A stretch of 64,000 bases of DNA, from positions 4,402,001 to 4,466,000 of the forward strand of contig OZ024940.1 in assembly GCA_964017235.1 (NCBI GenBank), in the 5' to 3' direction. The translations under genes were made by a program, and so were the position numbers. Below, one piece after another: positions 57,901 to 64,000 of this stretch. The notes below the pieces were generated by a model. The model ran no database searches. It had not been told where the DNA came from and saw only the letters and a list, made by a program, of their open reading frames with translations. The DNA is from Sabellastarte sp. h YS-2021 (lineage: Eukaryota; Annelida; Polychaeta; Sabellida; Sabellidae). Positions within the stretch are counted from its first letter, which is position 1. Every line of letters starts with the position of its first letter.

Positions 57901-59030
57901 GGTAACCTTATGCATAATTATAGTCTGATTGGTGGTTTACTACCATCAAGACAAAGCAAGGGAGGTGTCAAGTCGTGTTTACATTCACTCTTCAATGATA
58001 TTTTTCATGTGGGCGACACGTGTAATTACACAGACTTTATACAGAGTTTTATTGAAAAGATTATCGCCTCCTTACCAATTAAAATCACTGACACAAGTGG
58101 GTCAGATTAAAATATCCTTCAACACTGTCGAAATTGGATTAAACTGTATATTTCAAAACTTGGCTGATGAATTCTGAGTGTATTAAACATGCTTATGCAT
58201 GATTGATATAAGTTTTGATTATCCTATACTTGTTTATTTAGGGTGTTAATATCGCTTTCAACACTGTGCAGGTCATATCACAAGGGGTAGTTTTATGGAC
58301 AGAGGAAACCAGTACATATAGTTGGTCAAGGTTCTGTAAACTGCCGACCACCTCCCCCCATTATACTATATATCATTACACAGAGCTGGTATTATTCAGA
58401 TTATACTGCATATTTTAACACATGGCAAATGTAATTTCAAACGTATACTACATATTTTAGTCTAATTTTTGATTATACGACACATTTGACACATTTATTA
58501 CGGCTGATATAATTTTGATTATAACACATGTTTTTTATGCATGGCTGATAATATTCTGCTTATATATACACAAGTCACTTGTCACAAACCTGCATCCTTG
58601 CATAAGGATCTCCTTTGCCCTGATAAAAGATTGAATATTCTTTACTGTGGCTAATACTCAGTGTCATTACTGGGACAAAATCTTACTGATCTCTGATATT
58701 TACTAATATCTAGTAAAGATAGTAATAATTTTATGTAAACACACACAAAATATAATCTAATTTCTTGTAGATTTTCTTTACAATAACCAGATTTTGTTTC
58801 CATTAAAATGAACTAAATTGAAACGAATTATCCAGTTTGCCACTCCAGTGGACACCTTACCCTGTTAAAGTTCTCTTAAGTGTTTTTCTCCACTGTGTAC
58901 CTCATTTACATAAATTTACATATTAATGTCAGCCACATGATGCTCTTACTTCTATTAACACAAAAATATGGAACTTTGGGCAATGGTTCTGAGTTTTAGT
59001 ATTTACCTTCTCTCCGCCTGCCCTTTGTTC
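51912..59030 (-). CDS. Fibrillar collagen, C-terminal part with complete COLFI propeptide (5' end outside window)
   Basis: Confident exons: 55,587-55,764; 54,574-54,677; 53,816-53,890; 52,537-52,758; 51,912-52,058 (242 codons including stop, phases consistent). Two small upstream exons are likely: 58,590-58,619 ([10 protein letters not shown]) and 59,007-59,030 (EQRAGGEK), both phase 0, as at the end of a triple helix. Seen: [39 protein letters not shown] and [12 protein letters not shown], all hallmark COLFI positions. Known: this domain trimerises procollagen chains in the ER and is cleaved outside the cell. Odd: of the eight usual cysteines, the second and third are absent (LALNHPE and NAGSVQ where Cys is expected); these normally make the inter-chain bond. 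The six intra-chain ones remain. Intronic copies of the 53,816 donor lie just downstream. The rest of the gene must lie beyond the retrotransposon at 59.6-64 kb. Confidence 0.92.
52240..52478 (-). mobile_element. SINE-B copy
   Basis: TTTACGCCGCTTTCAATACT ... ACCGAACCCC ... GCCACCATGGCCCC on plus. In the last collagen intron, inserted next to a TCAAGTTGAGC-type MITE remnant (52,130-52,230). Confidence 0.87.
52840..52991. mobile_element. Short MITE in a collagen intron
   Basis: TAGGAATAACCCCCGACC at the left, GAGGGGGTTATTCCTA at the right; GGTATACAC and GTGTATAC continue the arms. Confidence 0.75.
53158..53372 (-). mobile_element. SINE-A fragment
   Basis: GACTCAAAGCACTATATGAC through GTGGTCATCTGAGCCACTGT, in a collagen intron. 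Confidence 0.8.
53482..53857 (-). repeat. Two intronic copies of the collagen exon end plus donor
   Basis: The true exon end (CAGCTCTGGTTCAGCGAG ... GTGAGTTG) lies at 53,808-53,857. Similar blocks with CTCTGGTTCAGAGAGTTCAT ... GTGAGTTG lie at 53,663-53,711 and 53,482-53,530. They would encode [10 protein letters not shown] and [10 protein letters not shown] where the exon has [10 protein letters not shown]. Spacing is 145 and 181 bp. Confidence 0.85.
54149..54244. repeat. Short palindromic repeat
   Basis: GAACATAAAACAAGGCAATT and its reverse complement lie 95 bp end to end, with TTAACGTTAA inside. It adjoins a dispersed GCGCTTAATCTC repeat also seen near 43,385 and 825. Confidence 0.65.
54708..54945 (-). 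mobile_element. SINE-A fragment
   Basis: TTGTATTGTATTGTATT tail, CTACAGGACTCAAAGTGC and GAGGACCGCCATTTTAAG, in a collagen intron. Confidence 0.8.
56508..56840 (-). mobile_element. Two SINE-C copies in tandem
   Basis: 56,508-56,655 and 56,695-56,840 both read CAGCCAGGGTCATATTGGG (or similar) ... CACTTGTGGG ... CAGCCTGTGAT on plus. In the collagen intron upstream of the COLFI exons. Confidence 0.8.
57480..57802 (-). mobile_element. SINE-A, near full-length tRNA-derived SINE
   Basis: On the minus strand it starts CTGCCACTGTGGCCTAGTGG (A-box-like), has GGTTCAACCCC (B box), a body with GTCATTGGGTCC-like and CTACAGGACTTAAAG-related blocks, and ends in a TACAAA-rich tail. Best-preserved copy in the window. 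Confidence 0.85.
58236..58352 (-). mobile_element. SINE-B partial copy
   Basis: GGTGTTAATATCGCTTTCAA, CAGAGGAAACCAGTACATA and TAAACTGCCGACC. The head is missing. Confidence 0.7.
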
Positions 59031-59575
59031 CTGAGGAGGTCAAGGTCAACACATTCCACATTGGTTAGTGAGGATGTTAGTAAGCAGGTGCAACAGAGGA
59101 ACAAGGTGACAGTGTTAGTGAAAAGTATGAAACAAACTTTAAAACATTGGTCTGCTGTTATGTCCCTACCAACAGTGAAATCCAGTATCTGTATGCTGGA
59201 CAGAAATTTTTTTTTGCTGAGCAAAAACGAAGCGTCCCCCTACAGATTGAACATACTTGCCCAGTCACAGAATACCTCAGAAGATACGAAAGGAGATTGA
59301 CTTTATATCTATTGCATATTCGTGGTTTTACCCCATTTTTCATCCAATAATACTACATTTTACCAAATTTACTAGCTGCCCGAGACCCTAACTGAACAGA
59401 GACCTCATAAGTTCGGTATTAATATAAACAACAAGCAAAGTACCTCTCAAACAATTAAGGGTACGGAATGACGGGTAATCTCAGCACTAGGTTACCTTGT
59501 TTAGCATTAATCTTAACACATGCAATTAACTGTGAGTCGATGGCCATGATATTACGTGCCCAAGGTAAAGTAATG

Positions 59576-59960
59576 AATAGAAAATTTAATAGTAAATTAA
59601 ATTTTTATAAGTTAATACCTTACCTAGTGGACAGATGCATTTGTCCGGCGCTCTGCCGGTCACGCCAAACGTTAGAAAAAAACGTCCTGAGCTGGGCTCT
59701 GGCCGGGACCGGTAGTGTCCTGTTCACTCGCCAGGTGGCTGTACAGCCTACCTGCCGGTATACTGCGCATGCGTGCGCATGCGCTCTTCCTCTTTTTGTT
59801 GTCTACCTTATGACCCCTTGTTGGTTATGATAGCGGGGAAGGTAGGGTGGGACTCCCCCTGTCCACTAGGTAAGGTATTAACTTATAAAAATTTAATTTA
59901 CTATTAAATTTTCTATTTTATTGCGTTAATACAACTTACCTAGTGGACAGATGCAGAATG
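59576..59960. repeat. DIRS terminal region: 59-bp perfect inverted repeats around a 224-bp loop
   Basis: 59,576-59,634 and 59,859-59,917 are exact reverse complements over 59 bp. The 20-mer TTACCTAGTGGACAGATGCA occurs near 59,621 and again at about 59,936 in the same orientation. In DIRS elements the outer ends are inverted repeats, copied in an internal complementary region; this block fits the 3' terminus plus that region. The opposite end is not in the window. Confidence 0.7.
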
Positions 59961-60349
59961 ACTACCCATTGGATGGAGGGTAGCCAAACAAGGGGAACCC
60001 ATATAGACAATAGCATAGCGGGTGTGTCCGGTACTGGTTAAATAAACCAACCTTTAAGGACCAAAACACCCTTGCCCCCCCCTGATTTTTTCCAAAGGGA
60101 AAGTCTATGCACCAATTCGACCCGAATGTGCAGGAAGACTAATGAGGGCATGAACTAACAATTTTATGAATGAGGAAGAAGAACAGGAGCAAAGAAACAC
60201 CATCCTTGAGAAGCTCCTGGATCCACTTTGGATCATGGCAATCCAGTCGCAAAGGATAGTGGAGGTTTTTTTTTTTTTTTTTTTTTTTTATATATATACA
60301 CTAAACCCAAAAAACATGTGTACACTATATACAGTCAGCAATAAGACTA

Positions 60350-63300
60350 TCACTGATGTTCGTGGATCTGTTGAGCAGCTACCACAGGACCTAGGTGGTA
60401 CAACTCTGAATCTGCCCAGGCTAGGTCCTTCAGGTAGAATTGTGTAAAAGTGTTGTGGGCCTTCCAATGGCAAGCTGATAGGATCTGGTCCAAGGAAACC
60501 CCGCCCTGAAAAGCTTTGGATGCGGCAAAGGCCTGCACATCATGGGCTCGAACTTGATGTATAGTTTGAGCCTCATGATCGGAAAGCTGATAACACAACA
60601 ACACAGTTTGCTTGATCCAGGAAGAGACAGTAGCCGGAACAATGTCCTTCTGAAAACTCTTCCGGAAAGACACAAACACCAGATCTTTGCCCGAGCGTAA
60701 GTCCTTGGTTCTGTCTAAATAGTAACGCAAGGCCCTGACCGGGCAAAGAGACTTGTCCTCCTTGAGGGACCTGTCCAAAGATGGAGACAACGCGGGAATG
60801 ACAACCGGTGCCACAGCAGCCGGTCCGTCCCGTGCTAGCTGATTCTTCGATAGAAAACTGGGAGAGGGGTATAGGGAGACCTGACTCCAGTTCTCCTGAT
60901 GCCTGATGTTGCGGTATAACCATGCATGGATTTCGCTCCGCCTTTTGCCTGAACCCAAAGCCAAAAGGAAAACCGTCTTAAAGGTCAAATGTTTAAGAGA
61001 GGCCTTCCGCATGGGTTCGAATGGAGCTTTAGTTAACTGGTGGAGCACTAATGAAAGATTCCACGCAGGGATTCCCCGCCTGCCTTTCGGCTTGTCTCTA
61101 TGGAAACTGTCCAGTAAGCGAGTCAGGCTTTCATCCTTGCCAAAATGAACCGGGTCGTTACCCACCATATCGGCAATAGCCGTTCTGTAGCCTTCTATAG
61201 TACTGGGTTGTAACTGTCTCTCCTTAAAGAGATACAACAAAAAGTCGGCCACCTGTTTCAGAGAGGGCGCCCTGAAGTCCACCTGGTTGGAGTCGCACCA
61301 CTTAACAAAAATGGCCCACTTTGACTTATAGACCGCTCTGGTTGAACTTCTCTGAGGAGCTTCAATTCTTGCTGCCACCTCCTCAGAAAACCCTTGTCGC
61401 CTGATGGACGAGGCTCTAGGAGCCAAGCATGCAGATTCAGATGATTCAAGTTCCTGTGGAGAAGGCCGTTGAACGGTTGAGTTAACAGGTTCCTCTCCAA
61501 GGGAAGACTGAAGGGAATTTGACTTGAAAGACTGATCAGATCCCAAAACCAAGGCATGTTGGGCCAACCCGGAGCGATTAAGATCATTCTGTGAAAGCCC
61601 TGATTGACCAGTCTGGATGTGACCTGACTGAGAAGGGAGACTGGAGGAAAGGCGTACACGTCCAGGTTGCTCCATGGTAGACTGAGAGCATCCACCGCCC
61701 AAGCTGTCGAGTCCGGAACTGGAGAGACAAACTTGGGAAGCTTGTGATTGAAGCGGGTGGCAAACAGATCTATCTGCGGCTGGCCCCAGTTGGAGCATAA
61801 GCGATTGAACACCTGTTGAGACAGGCACCACTCGGTCTGGATCACCTGGTTGTGCCGGGACAGCTTGTCTGCTATGACATTCAAGCGACCCGGAATGTGT
61901 CTGGCCCGCAGAATTATCTTCCTGGGGTGACACCAGGCTAGCAGCCGCCAAAGTAGGGCACAGAGAGACCCTGATTTCATACCGCCCTCTTTGTTGATGT
62001 AAGACACTACAGTCGTGTTGTCGGTTGCTATGAGGACAATCTGTCCCCTGCACTGCTTCTCGAAACTCCTGAGAGCCAGAAGAACTGCCTTGAGTTCCAA
62101 GAAGTTGATGTGGAGGCGACTTTCGGTTTCTGACCAAACGCCTCTTGCTATGGATCCCCCTAAGTGTGCGCCCCAACCTTCGTTTGAGGCGTCTGTAAAA
62201 ATCTGTAGGGCGTGCTGAAGAGGGTGCAAAGGTTGCCCTTTTAGCACATTGGTCTCGTCCAGCCACCATTCCAGGTGTGGGTGAAGAGAAAGGGGAACCG
62301 GAATAATCTTTTCCAGGCTCTCCGGCACATGCCAATGTCTTTTTAGATGCCACTGCACCGGTCTCATGTGAAGCCGGCCGGCCCACACTTGCTTTTCCGT
62401 GGCAGTAAGTAGCCCGATGAGGGACATGAACTGCCTGACTGAACAACAGTCCCTGCCTTTGATAAACAGTAGTTTCTGCTGAAGAGCGATCCATCGGTCC
62501 TGAGTGGGCAACACTCGACCGGACAGCAGGTCGAACCGGTAACCTACGAAATTGAAAACCTGTTGAGGTGTAAGCTCCGATTTCTCCATGTTTACCACCC
62601 ACCCTAGTTCGTGGCACAGGGCCAAGAGGGTCTGGGTATGTAATTGGCAGGTTTCCTGGTCCGGGGCTCTGACTAACCAGTCGTCGAGGTACTGGTGGAT
62701 CCGGATACCCCGTGCTTGAGCCATCAGTTTCACCTCCTTGACTACCTTGGTGAATTCCAGAGGAGCTGTGGCGAGCCCGAAAGGAAGGGCCGTGAATTGA
62801 TAAGCTTTTCTTCCTAGAAAAAACCTGAGGTACTTTCGGGATCTTTGACTGATAGGGATATGAAAGTAAGCGTCGCTGAAATCCAGTGACGTTACCCACT
62901 CCCCCTTTTGGAGAGACAACCTTATAGTTTCCGGAGTTTCCATTTTGAAGGTGCCTGGTTTCAAAAAGAGATTGAGATGGCTGAGGTCCAAGATAGGTCT
63001 CCATCTCTGATTCGGTTTTGGCACCAGAAAGAGGCGGTTGTAAAAGGCCAGGGAGGATCTGATGATGACCTTTTCGACTACCAACTTGTTTATGAGGTCT
63101 GTTACCGCCTGATACAAGGCTTTGCTTTTGTGGGGGTGAGCATAACCACTCTTGATCACCGGGGATCGGGTCAGAGGTGGTCTGATTTTGAAGGGTAGCG
63201 TGTATCCCTCTTGTAAAATCGAGACCACCCTTGGATTCGCCCCCAGACTGAGCCAAACTTGCCAAAACCTTTGCAGTCTGCCCCCTACAGCCAAACTTGG

Positions 63301-63604
63301 GACAACATTGGGGACATTTGGAACATGTGGGGCAAAAAGACATTGACTTGCACAAAAAACACCTTTCACATCTTTTATTTTTCTCTTTGGTATACAGGGA
63401 CTTAAACCTTTCTTTTGCGGTTGCCCTTGGAAACAGACAGAATGAGCATGATTTACAGCAAGATAGGACACATTTTGAGAAGGTAAACTTGGTGTCTGAT
63501 GAAAAGTCTTTGAACATGGACTGTCTATTACTACTGAGTTTACAGTCTTTTCTAAGGTCATTTTGTCCAACTTTGCAATTGCTGATGTTGAGGGAGTTGG
63601 ACAC
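60350..63604 (-). CDS. DIRS tyrosine recombinase, in a 1,084-codon frame overlapping RT
   Basis: The recombinase proper occupies about the last 320 codons: a SAM-like N-terminal part (TRAVYKSKWAIFVKWCDSNQ), the first catalytic Arg in GSGKRRSE (about residue 888), HQVRAH (His-x-x-Arg, about residue 1,014), CHWKAH, and the nucleophile Tyr in TQFYLKD (about residue 1,057). Role: inserts circular element DNA by site-specific recombination. The frame is open upstream through almost the whole RT gene (overlap 61,258-63,604). Near its start it carries a Cys-rich block (CERCFLCKSMSFCPTCSKC, about 63,290-63,380). The true translation start of the recombinase is unknown and may be near 61.3-61.5 kb. 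Confidence 0.88.
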   Translation of the reverse strand: MSNSLNISNCKVGQNDLRKDCKLSSNRQSMFKDFSSDTKFTFSKCVLSCCKSCSFCLFPRATAKERFKSLYTKEKNKRCERCFLCKSMSFCPTCSKCPQCCPKFGCRGQTAKVLASLAQSGGESKGGLDFTRGIHATLQNQTTSDPIPGDQEWLCSPPQKQSLVSGGNRPHKQVGSRKGHHQILPGLLQPPLSGAKTESEMETYLGPQPSQSLFETRHLQNGNSGNYKVVSPKGGVGNVTGFQRRLLSYPYQSKIPKVPQVFSRKKSLSIHGPSFRARHSSSGIHQGSQGGETDGSSTGYPDPPVPRRLVSQSPGPGNLPITYPDPLGPVPRTRVGGKHGEIGAYTSTGFQFRRLPVRPAVRSSVAHSGPMDRSSAETTVYQRQGLLFSQAVHVPHRATYCHGKASVGRPASHETGAVASKKTLACAGEPGKDYSGSPFSSPTPGMVAGRDQCAKRATFAPSSARPTDFYRRLKRRLGRTLRGIHSKRRLVRNRKSPPHQLLGTQGSSSGSQEFREAVQGTDCPHSNRQHDCSVLHQQRGRYEIRVSLCPTLAAASLVSPQEDNSAGQTHSGSLECHSRQAVPAQPGDPDRVVPVSTGVQSLMLQLGPAADRSVCHPLQSQASQVCLSSSGLDSLGGGCSQSTMEQPGRVRLSSSLPSQSGHIQTGQSGLSQNDLNRSGLAQHALVLGSDQSFKSNSLQSSLGEEPVNSTVQRPSPQELESSESACLAPRASSIRRQGFSEEVAARIEAPQRSSTRAVYKSKWAIFVKWCDSNQVDFRAPSLKQVADFLLYLFKERQLQPSTIEGYRTAIADMVGNDPVHFGKDESLTRLLDSFHRDKPKGRRGIPAWNLSLVLHQLTKAPFEPMRKASLKHLTFKTVFLLALGSGKRRSEIHAWLYRNIRHQENWSQVSLYPSPSFLSKNQLARDGPAAVAPVVIPALSPSLDRSLKEDKSLCPVRALRYYLDRTKDLRSGKDLVFVSFRKSFQKDIVPATVSSWIKQTVLLCYQLSDHEAQTIHQVRAHDVQAFAASKAFQGGVSLDQILSACHWKAHNTFTQFYLKDLAWADSELYHLGPVVAAQQIHEHQ

Positions 63605-63975
63605 AATAGGTAATTGTCATTTATATTGCTTGTATCCTCTCGATTTAGAGAAACGGGGGTTGGAACCACGTCCTCTGCCACGACCCCGGCCTCTATTCCG
63701 GCTAAATTGCCTCCAAGCCTGACGATCCTGATCTCCGGTACCGGTATTCCTACTGTCTCTGTTATCATAGGGACGGTACCTCTGTGAAGATCTCCAGCCG
63801 GTCTGTTGGGCAGCACCCGGACCGGGTCTGGGAACAGAACCGGCGGAGTGATGACTGGTAATATCCTGCTCTGCTGTACGTATAACGGCGTCAGGGAATA
63901 ATCCAAGTCCGAATAACGGAGCATTACGCAGCTGGTTGTAAGTATCAGGTTTGATCCCGTTCTTGACATGATCAA
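61258..63975 (-). CDS. DIRS reverse transcriptase and RNase H
   Basis: A 905-codon open frame. The first ~120 codons overlap gag and may not be translated. Seen: LPFKIRPPLT before the RT, LVPKPNQRWRPILDL, SLDFSDAYFHIP, LPFGLATAP, and the catalytic YLDD at about residue 429. RNase H follows with FTDAS (about residue 593), LELKAVLLAL and TDNTTVVSYI, then a C-terminal region with QIDLFATRFNHKLP, a block typical of DIRS polyproteins. Role: copies element RNA into DNA. All catalytic motifs are present. Confidence 0.92.
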   Translation of the reverse strand: MIMSRTGSNLILTTSCVMLRYSDLDYSLTPLYVQQSRILPVITPPVLFPDPVRVLPNRPAGDLHRGTVPMITETVGIPVPEIRIVRLGGNLAGIEAGVVAEDVVPTPVSLNREDTSNINDNYLLCPTPSTSAIAKLDKMTLEKTVNSVVIDSPCSKTFHQTPSLPSQNVSYLAVNHAHSVCFQGQPQKKGLSPCIPKRKIKDVKGVFCASQCLFAPHVPNVPNVVPSLAVGGRLQRFWQVWLSLGANPRVVSILQEGYTLPFKIRPPLTRSPVIKSGYAHPHKSKALYQAVTDLINKLVVEKVIIRSSLAFYNRLFLVPKPNQRWRPILDLSHLNLFLKPGTFKMETPETIRLSLQKGEWVTSLDFSDAYFHIPISQRSRKYLRFFLGRKAYQFTALPFGLATAPLEFTKVVKEVKLMAQARGIRIHQYLDDWLVRAPDQETCQLHTQTLLALCHELGWVVNMEKSELTPQQVFNFVGYRFDLLSGRVLPTQDRWIALQQKLLFIKGRDCCSVRQFMSLIGLLTATEKQVWAGRLHMRPVQWHLKRHWHVPESLEKIIPVPLSLHPHLEWWLDETNVLKGQPLHPLQHALQIFTDASNEGWGAHLGGSIARGVWSETESRLHINFLELKAVLLALRSFEKQCRGQIVLIATDNTTVVSYINKEGGMKSGSLCALLWRLLAWCHPRKIILRARHIPGRLNVIADKLSRHNQVIQTEWCLSQQVFNRLCSNWGQPQIDLFATRFNHKLPKFVSPVPDSTAWAVDALSLPWSNLDVYAFPPVSLLSQVTSRLVNQGFHRMILIAPGWPNMPWFWDLISLSSQIPFSLPLERNLLTQPFNGLLHRNLNHLNLHAWLLEPRPSGDKGFLRRWQQELKLLREVQPERSISQSGPFLLSGATPTRWTSGRPL

Positions 63976-64000
63976 GATAAGAGTCCCGACGTAGTAAAAT
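63617..64000 (-). CDS. DIRS gag C-terminus (partial)
   Basis: An open frame runs in from the window edge and stops with TGA at 63,617-63,619. It contains RRDSYLDHVKNGIKPDTY, then a region typical of DIRS gag proteins, and ends in an Arg-Gly tract (RGRGRGRG) likely to bind nucleic acid. The N-terminus is beyond 64,000. It overlaps the start of the RT frame, so RT is probably made by reinitiation or frameshifting; the mechanism is not visible. Confidence 0.75.
   Translation of the reverse strand: MLLRRDSYLDHVKNGIKPDTYNQLRNAPLFGLGLFPDAVIRTAEQDITSHHSAGSVPRPGPGAAQQTGWRSSQRYRPYDNRDSRNTGTGDQDRQAWRQFSRNRGRGRGRGRGSNPRFSKSRGYKQYK

Larger units (their letters stand above)
55765..58589. other. Collagen intron upstream of the COLFI exons
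   Basis: Holds two SINE-C copies, one full SINE-A and one partial SINE-B. The remainder is unremarkable AT-rich intron. Confidence 0.6.
59576..64000 (-). mobile_element. DIRS-type tyrosine-recombinase retrotransposon (5' end outside window)
   Basis: On the minus strand, in order: gag C-terminus, reverse transcriptase with RNase H, tyrosine recombinase in a different overlapping frame, a poly-A run (poly-T at about 60,266-60,290 on plus), then a terminal hairpin region at 59,576-59,960. This order, a recombinase instead of an integrase, and no sign of long terminal repeats are diagnostic of DIRS elements. No stop or frameshift interrupts the domains seen, so it may be a young copy. It lies between the recognised collagen exons and the unseen 5' part of that gene, so it probably sits in an intron. 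Confidence 0.9.

Noticed and set aside
59147..59830. Plus-strand frames between the collagen exons and the DIRS terminus
   Set aside because: Short, without homology, and partly inside the transposon terminus; the minus-strand exon at 59,007-59,030 explains the only conserved stretch.
60166..60447. Plus-strand frame through a poly-T run next to the DIRS recombinase
   Set aside because: Low-complexity phenylalanine run and antisense to the recombinase.

Overview
The window is animal nuclear DNA with spliced genes, long AT-rich introns and many dispersed repeats. Nothing looks bacterial or organellar. Four multi-exon protein genes can be assembled by hand with consistent GT/AG boundaries and reading phases. 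The gene families, several tRNA-headed SINE families, a 5S-rRNA-like SINE, abundant short palindromic MITEs and a DIRS retrotransposon all point to a marine invertebrate. A lophotrochozoan, probably a mollusc, is my best guess, but it is an inference and no species is claimed.

Layout. (1) 2,483-17,403, minus strand: a glycoside hydrolase family 31 gene (MYORG/SITS-like), 9 coding exons, 942 aa. Intron 4 (9,349-14,704) holds a 168-bp satellite with higher-order repeats, and the C-terminus is a repetitive 'SNAQ' tail. (2) 22,118-28,024, plus strand: an SLC16/monocarboxylate-transporter-like gene, 6 exons, 705 aa, with an unusually long central loop. It is divergent from gene 1. (3) 32,869-42,644, minus strand: a 278-aa secreted von Willebrand factor A protein with Cys-rich ends, 9 exons. 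(4) 51,912-59,030, minus strand: the 3' end of a fibrillar collagen gene (last triple-helix/telopeptide exons and the complete COLFI C-propeptide). Its 5' part lies beyond 59 kb. (5) 59,576-64,000, minus strand: most of a DIRS-type (tyrosine-recombinase) retrotransposon, with the gag C-terminus, RT-RNase H and tyrosine recombinase all open. Its far end is outside the window.

The most unusual pattern is that tandem repeats have repeatedly grown out of exon/intron junctions. In three of the four genes, five arrays carry copies of a real splice site plus the adjoining coding bases: MCT exon 4 donor (36-bp unit), VWA exon 7 donor (45-bp unit), VWA exon 1 donor (about 30-bp unit), VWA exon 3 acceptor (alternating 80/82-bp unit) and a collagen COLFI donor (two extra copies). 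In two arrays the unit is a multiple of 3 and stays open, so alternative donor choice would add 12- or 15-residue repeats to the protein. I regard this as the best candidate for a previously undescribed phenomenon here.

Intergenic and intronic DNA is filled with three tRNA-derived SINE families (called SINE-A, -B and -C here), 5S-like SINEs, MITEs (TACCGTA-ended, piggyBac-like and others), minisatellites and homopolymer runs. The genes are not obviously functionally linked to each other.
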